Origin: an uncultured Bacteroidales bacterium
Lineage (GTDB): Bacteria; Bacteroidota; Bacteroidia; Bacteroidales; Muribaculaceae
Reading direction: 5' to 3'
Assembly: GCA_946412245.1 (NCBI GenBank)
Contig: CAMKGM010000004.1
Coordinates: 1 to 64,000 of the forward strand
DNA: 64,000 nt
A model generated the notes under the pieces. The model made no database searches and had not been told where the DNA came from. It was given only the letters and a program-made list of their open reading frames with translations. Made by a program: the position numbers and the translations under genes. Numbering within the stretch: the stretch's first letter is position 1; each line of letters begins with the position of its first letter. Positions 54,643 to 63,025 of the stretch are shown in pieces.

Positions 54643-56772
54643 ATGAAAAAACGTTTTTGTATATTAGTGTGTAATTGTGCTTTCACTATTATAGCAAGCG
54701 CAGCTATTAATAATGGTTTTTATCGCATCCGCAATGTTAATGCCAGCAATGAATATCTTAACATTGTTTATGACTCCATCAATGCTCAAACCATTGTAGG
54801 ATCTGCATCAAGTCTTGCAGACGATAAAGGAGAAGCGGCAATGGGTAGAGTTGGCACTTTTCTTGACATTGACATCAAAACCATCAAGCCAAATTCAGTT
54901 TATACTGCACCGGGATCTATTATTTATCTTGAACAACAGTCGGGATCGTCTAAAGACTTTGATATTATAGGTCAAGGTGTTGGATTGAAATATATTTCTT
55001 ATTGTGCATATGTTGGTACTAATGCAGGAGCATATGTTCTTGATGGTATTCCTGCCACTTTAGAAGAAACATCTTCGGGTAGTAATATTTATACAGCAAA
55101 AGTCACATTAAACAAATCTGTTCAAGGGTATACAATTAACCAAACACGTTATTTAGGAGATGTCAATAGCAAATTGTCATTGTCAAAAACAGCTGATACA
55201 GGTTATCAATGGTACATTGAGCCTTTAAATATTACAGACAATTATTTTGCTGTTTCTCCGATTTCGCAATATACCCAATATGGAAAATACTATACAACTT
55301 TGCGCACTGCTTTTTCCTATAAGGTTCCTGAAGGTAGCCATGTCAAGGTATATAAGGTTACAGCTCTTCCATCTACAAATGGAGGAGTTGCCACACTTGA
55401 AGAAATTCCGCAAGGTAGTGTTATACCGGCAGGCTTACCCGTTATTATCGAAAGTAGCTCGCTTAATTATTCCGACAACAAATTAGCCCCCTACTATAAT
55501 AGTTCTACAGCTCCTATTGTGAGGTCAACGGCAAATGCAAGCACTTCCGGCTGGCTAATTCCTAGAATTTCATCAGCTTCAATAACAGTTACAGGTATTA
55601 CTAATAGTAATGTTTTATATAATAATTATGGCAGACATGGTCATGACGCTTACTTGGCAGCCACTCACACTTCTGGTTATGGCGCTAATTTAAAGAATGG
55701 TTGGGCTCCAGAAGGCGACAACATCGGATTTTTTAAAGGAAAATGTCCGGCAAATAGAGAAATCTATAAATTGGGCATTAAAGACGGACAAGTTGGATTT
55801 TGGGATCGAGTACAGACCAATGAAATCATCAATGGAAATGAAGCTTATTCTCCTATCCAATGCGCTCTATTTCCCGTTCAGGAGGCAGAACTGAAAACCA
55901 TTGTCAAAGATGGTTATGAAAATTCACCATATACTGTCTCCGACATGCTTTATGGTGTAAAAGTAGCTGGCGGCAAACTCTATGCCAAGGACAACAATCA
56001 GTATGCCACCCCCAGCGAGAAGCCTGCTGACGCTATTGACTATATGGCTCATGCCAACCTTCAAACCGGTTATGACCAAAGCAACTGGGTAGCCCTCAAT
56101 GTGGAAAATCCCGGTTCTTATGTCGATAAAGACCTTCAGGTTGTCGGTTCGTTGCTTCGCAAACCCAATCCGGAGATGACTGTTACCAAGATTACGGCCA
56201 CAGCTCCTGCTTCATCAGGTTACACGCCCAATGTCTACATCCCCGCCAACTTCATGGGCGAAACCCAAACCAGCACAGTGGGCAACCAAAACACCTACTT
56301 CTTCGTGACGCCCAAGCCGCAAGAATATGCACACATCTCTTGGGCCGTCTATGGCGGTGATGGCAAGTTCTATGTCAACGCTCCTGAGGGATCATCAAAC
56401 TTGGCTCACATCAAAGGCGGTTTCATTGCCAACGATGAGATGATGCCTGCAGGCACGAGCCTCAGCCACTTTATTGTGGGCAACAGCTACGAGTTCAATG
56501 CCATCATTCAGCGTGCTTCCGCAAGCAACTTGTCGCTCCGTGCCACGCCTTACACCGACGGTGGCTTCAGCACCGAGTGGGTTGTTTACCCCTTGGAGGC
56601 TCCGGCAGGAACGCCAACCGCAGTGACCGATATCTTCACAACCAAGTCGGTTACCGGTATCAAGTACTACAACTTGGCGGGCTTGGCTAGTGATGTGCCT
56701 TTTGACGGCATTAACATCCGCGTGACCACCTACTCCGACGGTACGCGCCAAGCTTCGAAAATCAGGTTTTAA
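54643..56772 (+). CDS. Secreted protein with Y-R-I-x-N module and T9SS-like tail
   Basis: A 709-residue protein with a signal peptide (hydrophobic to IIASAA). It opens with GFYRIRNVNASNEYLNIV, the same short module that starts each repeat of the gene before it. The body has no recognised domain. The tail (VTGIKYYNLAGLASDVPFDG, ending SKIRF) is a close relative of the upstream protein's tail and is probably a T9SS sorting domain. The first 1.3 kb is clearly AT-rich; from about 55960 the DNA is GC-richer with C-ending codons, so the gene looks like a mosaic. It starts just 11 bases after the preceding terminator, and its own promoter was not found. Confidence 0.8.
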   Translation: MKKRFCILVCNCAFTIIASAAINNGFYRIRNVNASNEYLNIVYDSINAQTIVGSASSLADDKGEAAMGRVGTFLDIDIKTIKPNSVYTAPGSIIYLEQQSGSSKDFDIIGQGVGLKYISYCAYVGTNAGAYVLDGIPATLEETSSGSNIYTAKVTLNKSVQGYTINQTRYLGDVNSKLSLSKTADTGYQWYIEPLNITDNYFAVSPISQYTQYGKYYTTLRTAFSYKVPEGSHVKVYKVTALPSTNGGVATLEEIPQGSVIPAGLPVIIESSSLNYSDNKLAPYYNSSTAPIVRSTANASTSGWLIPRISSASITVTGITNSNVLYNNYGRHGHDAYLAATHTSGYGANLKNGWAPEGDNIGFFKGKCPANREIYKLGIKDGQVGFWDRVQTNEIINGNEAYSPIQCALFPVQEAELKTIVKDGYENSPYTVSDMLYGVKVAGGKLYAKDNNQYATPSEKPADAIDYMAHANLQTGYDQSNWVALNVENPGSYVDKDLQVVGSLLRKPNPEMTVTKITATAPASSGYTPNVYIPANFMGETQTSTVGNQNTYFFVTPKPQEYAHISWAVYGGDGKFYVNAPEGSSNLAHIKGGFIANDEMMPAGTSLSHFIVGNSYEFNAIIQRASASNLSLRATPYTDGGFSTEWVVYPLEAPAGTPTAVTDIFTTKSVTGIKYYNLAGLASDVPFDGINIRVTTYSDGTRQASKIRF

Positions 56773-56784
56773 CCTCGCTACAAT

Positions 56785-56824
56785 AATGGGTGTGCCACGC
56801 ATGTGACACACCCATTTGTTTGAT
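56785..56824 (+). terminator. Rho-independent terminator after the Y-R-I-x-N protein gene
   Basis: A 10-base-pair stem AATGGGTGTG/CACACCCATT (56785-56794 with 56807-56816) followed by TGTTTGAT. A second small hairpin (TCACGC/GCGTGA, 56847-56862) lies downstream. Confidence 0.75.
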
Positions 56825-56911
56825 TTGAGTTAATTTGTAGGATTTCTCACGCGACAGCGTGACTCCTATTTTTGAGGCTTGTTCAAGAACATTATATTGA
56901 TTAGAATATTT

Positions 56912-58156
56912 ATGAACCGTTTACTATCCATAGTTCTCGCAACACTCCTCACCACCACCCTGCTCTCAGCGCAGCGTGGCGACGTCAATCGCGACGGCAC
57001 GGTGAACGTGAGCGACGTGACCACACTGGTCAACATAATTCTGGGCGTGCAGCAGACCGACTCTGCCACCGCCGACGTGAATCAGGACACACACATTAAC
57101 GTGAGCGATATCACCGCACTGGTCAACCTCATCCTGAATCCACCAGTTCCGGAGCCGCAAGACAGCATCTGCTTCATGCACATCAGCGACACCCACAGCA
57201 CCGACATCACGCTCAAACCCATGATTGAGATGCTCGATACGGGCGACTGCGCCTTTGCCGTCATCACGGGCGACCTCATGCCCACCACCGCTATGCTCAA
57301 CGAACTCAAGGCTGCCACAAAACCCATCTTCCAGATTCCGGGCAATCACGATTCCTGGGACGGACTGGGACAACGGGGCTTCCACGAGCAGGTGCAGCTC
57401 GCCACCAATCAGGACTACGACATCCACTATGGTGCCGACGATGCCTGCTATTTCTATGCCGACGTGCGTCAGAACAACCGCACCCTGCGCGTCATTGGCA
57501 TCGACCAGTACGAGATTGAGACGGTGGGACCCACCCACACCAACAGTGCCATCGTTTACTCGCAAAAGCAGATTGACTGGTTCATAGACGTGCTGGAGCA
57601 TAGCGACGAGGTCGACGGCATCATCATCCTGGCGCATGCGGGCTTTGGCAACCATGCCATTGGCGCGCGCGACATGAGCTACGTCAACGAGTTCGTTTCC
57701 ATCAACGCATGGACCTTCCTGTTCGGCTACCTGCACGACGGCATCAGCAATCCGCAGATGATTCCCGAAATCGTTGAGGCCTTCAGCACAGGTGTCAATC
57801 TGGAGAATGTGCGCTACTGCAACGGCATTGAAGGCGATACTATCACCATCAACACCCATTTCACGGGGCCACACAACTCCTTCATCGCGCACTACGCCGG
57901 CCACATTCACTTCGACATCGTCGAACCCCTGCCCAACTTCCCGCAACAGACCATGGCAATCATCGCCTACGGCGGTAAGGGACGCGGCAACGACTGGAAC
58001 GACCTTGTCAAACCGGCTACCGGCGAGCAGTCCTACACCATTAACCGCAACACGGTCAATTTCACCACGCGACAACTCGACATCACGCGTCTGGGTTCAA
58101 CGGAGAAAATCGACGGCACCTTCCGCCGACACATCTCCTTCCCCCTCCGCCCCTAA
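56912..58156 (+). CDS. Secreted metallophosphoesterase with N-terminal dockerin
   Basis: A 414-residue protein. The ATG at 56912 starts a signal peptide (MNRLLSIVLATLLTTTLLSA); an upstream ATG at 56879 adds 11 residues. Directly after the signal come two dockerin repeats (GDVNRDGTVNVSDVTTLV, DVNQDTHINVSDITALV, residues about 21-80), which is unusual because dockerins normally end a protein. The rest is a calcineurin-like phosphoesterase with metal-binding motifs HISDTHS, ITGDLM, IPGNHDSW, LAHAGFG and HYAGHIHFD. The substrate is unknown. There is no T9SS-like tail. Confidence 0.88.
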   Translation: MNRLLSIVLATLLTTTLLSAQRGDVNRDGTVNVSDVTTLVNIILGVQQTDSATADVNQDTHINVSDITALVNLILNPPVPEPQDSICFMHISDTHSTDITLKPMIEMLDTGDCAFAVITGDLMPTTAMLNELKAATKPIFQIPGNHDSWDGLGQRGFHEQVQLATNQDYDIHYGADDACYFYADVRQNNRTLRVIGIDQYEIETVGPTHTNSAIVYSQKQIDWFIDVLEHSDEVDGIIILAHAGFGNHAIGARDMSYVNEFVSINAWTFLFGYLHDGISNPQMIPEIVEAFSTGVNLENVRYCNGIEGDTITINTHFTGPHNSFIAHYAGHIHFDIVEPLPNFPQQTMAIIAYGGKGRGNDWNDLVKPATGEQSYTINRNTVNFTTRQLDITRLGSTEKIDGTFRRHISFPLRP

Positions 58157-58190
58157 CCCACGTTAGGGACAGCGCATACCCTATCCACCT

Positions 58191-58244
58191 CTCCGAGAAC
58201 TCTGAGAACTCCGAGAACTCTGAAAACTCTGAGAACTCCGAGCA
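58191..58244. repeat. Tandem GAGAACTC-type repeat, copy A
   Basis: About five imperfect 10-11-base units of the form (C/T)(C/T)GAGAACT. A related block in the opposite orientation lies at 60806-60852. Confidence 0.75.
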
Positions 58245-58280
58245 TAGAAAAAGAATAATTAATAAATAAAAAAAACGCTT

Positions 58281-59462
58281 ATGAAAAAGATTCTCTTACT
58301 ACTGACCCTCGCCTGGGCGTTCACATCTCAGGCCACCTATGAGGTCACGGTCACGACAGCTTCCAATGACTCTCATGAGCACTACTATGCCAAGGAGCCC
58401 AATGGCCCTGACATGAACGTGCACACCAAAATCGGTCACTACAAACTCACCGATTCTATCCAAATTCGCTCCTTCTTTGTCGAGGCCATGGTTCTGCCCG
58501 GTGACCTGGAGGGCATGCCACTCAACGCCAAGTTCACCGGCATTGAACTCGACGGCGCATCGACCAAACCCGGCAGCGCCACCTGCTTCAACTTCAAAGT
58601 CTACATCAAGAAACTCACTCCTGAAGTCATGGTGAAACCGGGTGGCGAGTGCTACACCGGCGGCTACGATAGGGCTGTCACCTACTACGAGGGCGAGGAG
58701 CCTTACTTCGACGGACAAGCAATCTTTGACGACATTGCTGCCGAAGGGGGACTCGGCACCATTTGCGATGCCAACTTCAGCCGCCCCTATACCTATAAGG
58801 GCGACTCGCTGCGCATCGGCCTTGATATGGACATCCCCGACCCTATGCACTTCTACTACAAGCAGACTTCGGCACAAGTTGCCGACGCGGTATCCTATCA
58901 CGTTTCTAACTTCGTGGCGATTGTCAGCGACGTGCCCATGCCGCTGAACAATGTCTGCTTCTACCCTTCCAGCCTCTTGGCTTCATACGCCAACCGTTTC
59001 GGCATGGCGTTTACGCCCAATATGCTCCCCGCATTTATCATCAATTATTATACCAACGATATTACGGGTACCTACAATGGCGAGAACGAGGCCACCGTCA
59101 CACTCATGGCCGAGGGCGACACCATTGCCACCGCACAGGTGAGCAATGGCGCAACCTTCGCCTTTGAGTCACTTGACACGGAGCGCATTTACACCCTGTA
59201 TGTCAACGACGAACCCGTACAGGAACTCACCTTCGCCGAACCCGACCAAGACATCAATCTTGAAATCAACGAAGAGACCTTGCTATTGGGTGACGTGAAC
59301 CGCGACGGCGCCGTGAATGTGAGCGATGTCACCGCGCTAATCAACATGATTCTCGGCGTTACCGAGAAAGATATGGAATCGGCCGATGTTGATGGCAACA
59401 CGCTGGTCAATGTCTCTGACGTTACTACCCTTGTCAATATCATTCTCGGCATTATCTCTTAA
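58281..59462 (+). CDS. Secreted protein of unknown function with C-terminal dockerin
   Basis: A 393-residue protein with signal peptide (MKKILLLLTLAWAFTSQA). The mature N-terminal 310 residues are beta-rich and not recognised; they include the cysteine-containing segments SATCFNFKVYIKKL and GGECYTGGYDRA. A short beta-sandwich-like stretch (VTLMAEGDTIATAQVSNG) precedes two dockerin repeats (GDVNRDGAVNVSDVTALI, DVDGNTLVNVSDVTTLV). It forms a pair with the next gene, 28 bases downstream. The target of the dockerin is unknown. Confidence 0.82.
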   Translation: MKKILLLLTLAWAFTSQATYEVTVTTASNDSHEHYYAKEPNGPDMNVHTKIGHYKLTDSIQIRSFFVEAMVLPGDLEGMPLNAKFTGIELDGASTKPGSATCFNFKVYIKKLTPEVMVKPGGECYTGGYDRAVTYYEGEEPYFDGQAIFDDIAAEGGLGTICDANFSRPYTYKGDSLRIGLDMDIPDPMHFYYKQTSAQVADAVSYHVSNFVAIVSDVPMPLNNVCFYPSSLLASYANRFGMAFTPNMLPAFIINYYTNDITGTYNGENEATVTLMAEGDTIATAQVSNGATFAFESLDTERIYTLYVNDEPVQELTFAEPDQDINLEINEETLLLGDVNRDGAVNVSDVTALINMILGVTEKDMESADVDGNTLVNVSDVTTLVNIILGIIS

Positions 59463-59490
59463 TTGTCAAACCACTTAAAACATATCCAAA

Positions 59491-60693
59491 ATGAAAACTT
59501 TCAAAACTATTCTTTTGGCAGCTATGATGCTGGGCATCAGCCTGCCTGCCACCGCCGACTTTAACGGCACCGGCTACTATCGCGTAAAAAATGAAAAATA
59601 TAGTCGCTATATTTCTGCGGCAAACGATGATGGAGATTTCACTACATCTATAGCCATGATAAGCAACCCCGATTCAGTGATATTTGATGCCGGTTCTGTC
59701 ATTCATCTTGAATATATTGATAGCCTTGGAGGTTATGACCTAAGAACACAAGGCTTAAGCACCGCTGAAATGTCACGAATACTTTTCCTTCAGATGTTTG
59801 GTGTAATGCAAACCGTACCTGTGATAATCAACCATATTTCTGATGATGCTAATGGGGTGCCTCTGTATAATGCGTCAATCACTGTTACTGATGATTCTGA
59901 CCCAGAGTATATAACATCAGTTACAGCATACTTCCAAGATCAAGGCGGGCTTCCTGGTGGTTTTATAAGCAATGATTTTGACATTGCCATGACAGGCAAT
60001 GACCCCACAACGCGCTGGTACATCACCCCCGTCGATGCTGCTGACAACTACTTCACCCCCGCCCCAGATGAGGATGGCAACTATGTGAACGACGGCACCT
60101 ACAACTACGCCACGCTCTACGTCGACTTCCCCGTCTTGCTCCCCGCCGATGCCGAAGCCTATATCGTGACCACCGACGAGACTAACTGCGTGAAGATGGC
60201 TGCCGCCGGCGAACTCGTTCCGGCCAACACCGCCATGCTCCTGCGCTGGAAAGTGGGCACCACCCTCAAACTGAATGCCGTCGTCCCCACCGACGAGCTT
60301 CCTGTAGTCACTGTTCCCGATGGCAACCAGCTCTACTGGTGCGGCACCTACTTCGGCAAGAACAGCCAGGTTGATCCTGAGGGCTACTATGAACTCGCTG
60401 TAACCGACGGCAAAGTGGGCTTCACCAAGCAAATTGAGGAGTGGAAGAACAACACCGTCTATATGCACGGCGCTACTGAGCTCGTTTGGCCACAGGAAGC
60501 CGGCATTCGCGGTGATGCCAACGGCGACGGCGAGGTGAATGTGAACGACGTCACGGTTACCATCAACTTTATTCTGGAAAAGAACCCCACTGAGTTTGTC
60601 TTTGCCAACGCCGACGTGAATGGTGACGGTGAAGTAACCGTGCTTGATGTTACAGCAATCATCAACCTCATCCTCAGCGCCCCCACCCGCTAA
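59491..60693 (+). CDS. Secreted Y-R-V-x-N module protein with C-terminal dockerin
   Basis: A 400-residue protein with signal peptide (ending LPATA). It opens with GTGYYRVKNEKYSRYISA, the same module as in the two T9SS-tailed proteins upstream, and its middle (WYITPVDAADNYFTPAPDEDG) parallels WYIEPLNITDNYFAVSP of the 709-residue protein. Instead of a T9SS-like tail it ends in two dockerin repeats (GDANGDGEVNVNDVTVTI, DVNGDGEVTVLDVTAII). DNA from about 59585 to 60000 is AT-rich, then changes sharply to GC-rich. Confidence 0.82.
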   Translation: MKTFKTILLAAMMLGISLPATADFNGTGYYRVKNEKYSRYISAANDDGDFTTSIAMISNPDSVIFDAGSVIHLEYIDSLGGYDLRTQGLSTAEMSRILFLQMFGVMQTVPVIINHISDDANGVPLYNASITVTDDSDPEYITSVTAYFQDQGGLPGGFISNDFDIAMTGNDPTTRWYITPVDAADNYFTPAPDEDGNYVNDGTYNYATLYVDFPVLLPADAEAYIVTTDETNCVKMAAAGELVPANTAMLLRWKVGTTLKLNAVVPTDELPVVTVPDGNQLYWCGTYFGKNSQVDPEGYYELAVTDGKVGFTKQIEEWKNNTVYMHGATELVWPQEAGIRGDANGDGEVNVNDVTVTINFILEKNPTEFVFANADVNGDGEVTVLDVTAIINLILSAPTR

Positions 60694-60805
60694 CCCCAAA
60701 CACCCGGCGGGTGCTCTCCGGTTAACCCCCAGTACCACTACCATAGTGAGCGCAAGCGAACGGTGATAGCGGCACTGGGGGTAAATTATTTAGCTGTCAG
60801 CCATT

Positions 60806-60928
60806 CCGAGATCTCCGAGTTCTCAGAGATCTCCGAGTTCTTGGAGCTCTCCAAAACTGACAACTGATAACTGATAACCGTCATCTGATAACTGAAAAAC
60901 TGATAACTGAAAACTGACTTCTGTCATC
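60806..60928. repeat. Tandem repeats: reverse GAGAACTC type and ACTGATAACTGA type
   Basis: 60806-60852 reads as imperfect CCGAG(A/T)TCTC units, the reverse complement of the block at 58191-58244. 60853-60928 consists of six or so imperfect CTGATAACTGA-like units. Confidence 0.75.
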
Positions 60929-60933
60929 TTCTT

Positions 60934-60965
60934 TTTGACTTTCTCAATAAAAACCGTTAACTTTG
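60934..60965 (+). promoter_or_regulatory. Promoter of the T9SS-tailed metallophosphoesterase gene
   Basis: TTTG at 60934-60937, exactly 20 bases, then TAACTTTG at 60958-60965, 43 bases before the start. Confidence 0.82.
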
Positions 60966-61008
60966 TAGGTTAACACGACGCTAACTGAATCATACAAAGT
61001 CAAAACTC

Positions 61009-63006
61009 ATGAAGACAAGCAGAATACTCACCCTCATCTTCCTGCTCACAATCGCGTTCAGGGTCACGGCCGACACCGAACCCACCGTCAGCGTGCAGGC
61101 ACAGTACCAGCCGGGCGAATCGGTCACCATCAACTACGCCAATTTGCCGGTCGGGGCCACCATCATGCTCTACAAAGACCTCTCGCTGCAACCCATGCGC
61201 GAGATGCTCGAAGTGAGCGATGAACAAAGCGGCGTCTTCACATTGGCTAACACGCTGGAGCCGGGTTCCTATGAGGTGCGAAGCATACTCAATGACACGC
61301 AAGTCGCCGAACCGGTGAGTTTCATCGTCAGCCAACCACCTTTCAAGCGCGACGACAAAAACATACTGGTTCTGAGCGACATACACGTCATGGCGCCCGA
61401 ACTGCTTGAGGCCGACGGCGCTGCTATGGCCGACTATGTGGCAAGCGACCGCAAGATGATTAGGCAAAGTGCTGAAATCTTCACCACCATGGTCGACAGC
61501 ATCATTCATCTGCAACCTGAGCTCCTGCTCATCAGCGGCGACCTCACTAAAGACGGCGAACGCCTGAGCCACGAATACGTTGTCAACGAACTCAATCGCC
61601 TGCGCGACGCAGGCATCAGCACCCTGGTCATTCCGGGCAACCACGACTGCAACAACCCCGCAGCACGGTACTTCAACGGTAGCGAGACCCGCTATGCCGA
61701 GACCGTCACTCGCGACGAGTTTGCCGACCTTTATCACAACTACGGATACGGCGAGAGCTCTGAACGCGACCCCAACTCGCTCAGCTACGTCTGTGAGCCT
61801 TTTGATGGCCTCGTAGTCGTGGGCATCGACAGCAATCGCGACGAGGAGAATCTGCTCACCTGCCGAGGCGACAGTGCCGACGTGGCACAGGTGGGTGGAC
61901 GCGTCAAACCGGAAACCCTCGACTGGATTCAAGAGCGCATGAAGGAAGCAAACGCTGCCGGCAAACGCGTCATTGCCATGATGCACCACCACCTCATTCA
62001 GCACTTTGACAAAGAGGCATCCCTGCTCAAGCCCTACATCATTGAGCAAAACGACTCAGTGCGCGACTTGCTGATGGAGGCAGGACTCCAAGTGCTGTTC
62101 ACAGGACACCTCCACGTGCCCGACATTGCCCGATGCCGACACTCAAGCAAAGCCGATACGCTCACCGAGGTATCGAGCGGCGCACTCGTGGGTTACCCCC
62201 ACCCCTTCAGAGTGGTCACGCTAAACACCGACAACACCGTGATGAGCATTGACGGAGGCCTGCTGCGCTCCATTCCTTCCATGCCCGACTTGCAGCGGCA
62301 ATCTAACGCCACGCTACAAGCATGCATCCCCTCGCTCATCAGGCGACTGGCGGGTATGTACTTCGACAAAGTTATAGAGAAAGTGGGTGAAATGATTGGT
62401 GACACGGAACTCATCTACGGCCTATGTGACATCCCCGAAGACACCGACGAACTGGCCGACATCGTCAACGGCTATCTCGGCGATCAGGCTAAACGCAGCT
62501 ACCTGCTCATGGCCGAAGGCAACGAGGGCATGAAATTCACCGATGACCTGCGCGACGAGGTCTTTGAGGGCGTTGACAACCTCTTCTATCGCATTGTCTT
62601 ACCCGAGTATGCTCCCATTCTGCGCGATGTCTATCTGGGTTATGCCTATCCCAAACTCGACACACTGTTCGTGAGCGTTTACAACGACATCAACAACTTG
62701 GGCAAACCGTTCGAGACCGTTGTCAATGATCTCTATACCACCCTGAACCTGGGTAGCCAACCCATCAGTGTGACTCAACCTGTGGCCGATGCTAATCACG
62801 CATTACAAGTAGTGCCGACAGTCACTACGGGCCCTGTGAGCATCACTTCGTCAACCGAGGGACTCATTGAGATTTATAACCTGAGCGGTCACCTCATCTA
62901 CAGGCATCCATGCCGGCCCGGCGAACCGCTACCCTACCATTTCAACACCGGTGGCATCTATATCGTGAGAGGCAGAAATCATGCAGTCAAGGTCATCGTT
63001 CACTAA
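61009..63006 (+). CDS. Secreted metallophosphoesterase with T9SS-like tail
   Basis: A 665-residue protein with signal peptide (ending AFRVTA) and a short beta-sandwich (about residues 25-110). The calcineurin-like phosphoesterase domain follows, with metal-binding motifs VLSDIHVM, ISGDLTKDG, IPGNHDCNN, MMHHHLIQH and FTGHLHVPD. A helical region of about 180 residues follows, then a C-terminal domain (LIEIYNLSGHLIYRH, GGIYIVRGRNHAVKVIVH) typical of T9SS type A sorting domains. It is probably surface attached. The substrate is unknown. It starts the last transcription unit; the ABC-F gene begins 19 bases after it. Confidence 0.9.
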   Translation: MKTSRILTLIFLLTIAFRVTADTEPTVSVQAQYQPGESVTINYANLPVGATIMLYKDLSLQPMREMLEVSDEQSGVFTLANTLEPGSYEVRSILNDTQVAEPVSFIVSQPPFKRDDKNILVLSDIHVMAPELLEADGAAMADYVASDRKMIRQSAEIFTTMVDSIIHLQPELLLISGDLTKDGERLSHEYVVNELNRLRDAGISTLVIPGNHDCNNPAARYFNGSETRYAETVTRDEFADLYHNYGYGESSERDPNSLSYVCEPFDGLVVVGIDSNRDEENLLTCRGDSADVAQVGGRVKPETLDWIQERMKEANAAGKRVIAMMHHHLIQHFDKEASLLKPYIIEQNDSVRDLLMEAGLQVLFTGHLHVPDIARCRHSSKADTLTEVSSGALVGYPHPFRVVTLNTDNTVMSIDGGLLRSIPSMPDLQRQSNATLQACIPSLIRRLAGMYFDKVIEKVGEMIGDTELIYGLCDIPEDTDELADIVNGYLGDQAKRSYLLMAEGNEGMKFTDDLRDEVFEGVDNLFYRIVLPEYAPILRDVYLGYAYPKLDTLFVSVYNDINNLGKPFETVVNDLYTTLNLGSQPISVTQPVADANHALQVVPTVTTGPVSITSSTEGLIEIYNLSGHLIYRHPCRPGEPLPYHFNTGGIYIVRGRNHAVKVIVH

Positions 63007-63025
63007 TGCGAAAAGATTATTATTT

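Larger units (their letters stand above)
60694..61008. other. Intergenic region with hairpin, simple repeats and promoter
   Basis: It holds a long imperfect hairpin (9-base outer stem ACCCCCAGT/ACTGGGGGT, 60725-60733 with 60774-60782), an inverted-orientation copy of the GAGAACTC-type repeat (60806-60852), an ACTGATAACTGA-type tandem repeat (60853-60928) and the promoter of the downstream phosphoesterase. No gene is supported. Confidence 0.65.

Noticed and set aside
56966-58075. 369-codon minus-strand open frame over the metallophosphoesterase
   Set aside because: It is antisense to a gene with all phosphoesterase motifs; its own translation has none.
58191-58244. Possible CRISPR array from short tandem repeats
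   Set aside because: Units are 10-11 bases with no spacers, and no cas genes are present.
60725-60782. Rho-independent terminator after the 400-residue dockerin gene
   Set aside because: The outer stem is good but the inner part is imperfect and no T-run follows, so it is described only as a hairpin in the intergenic region.
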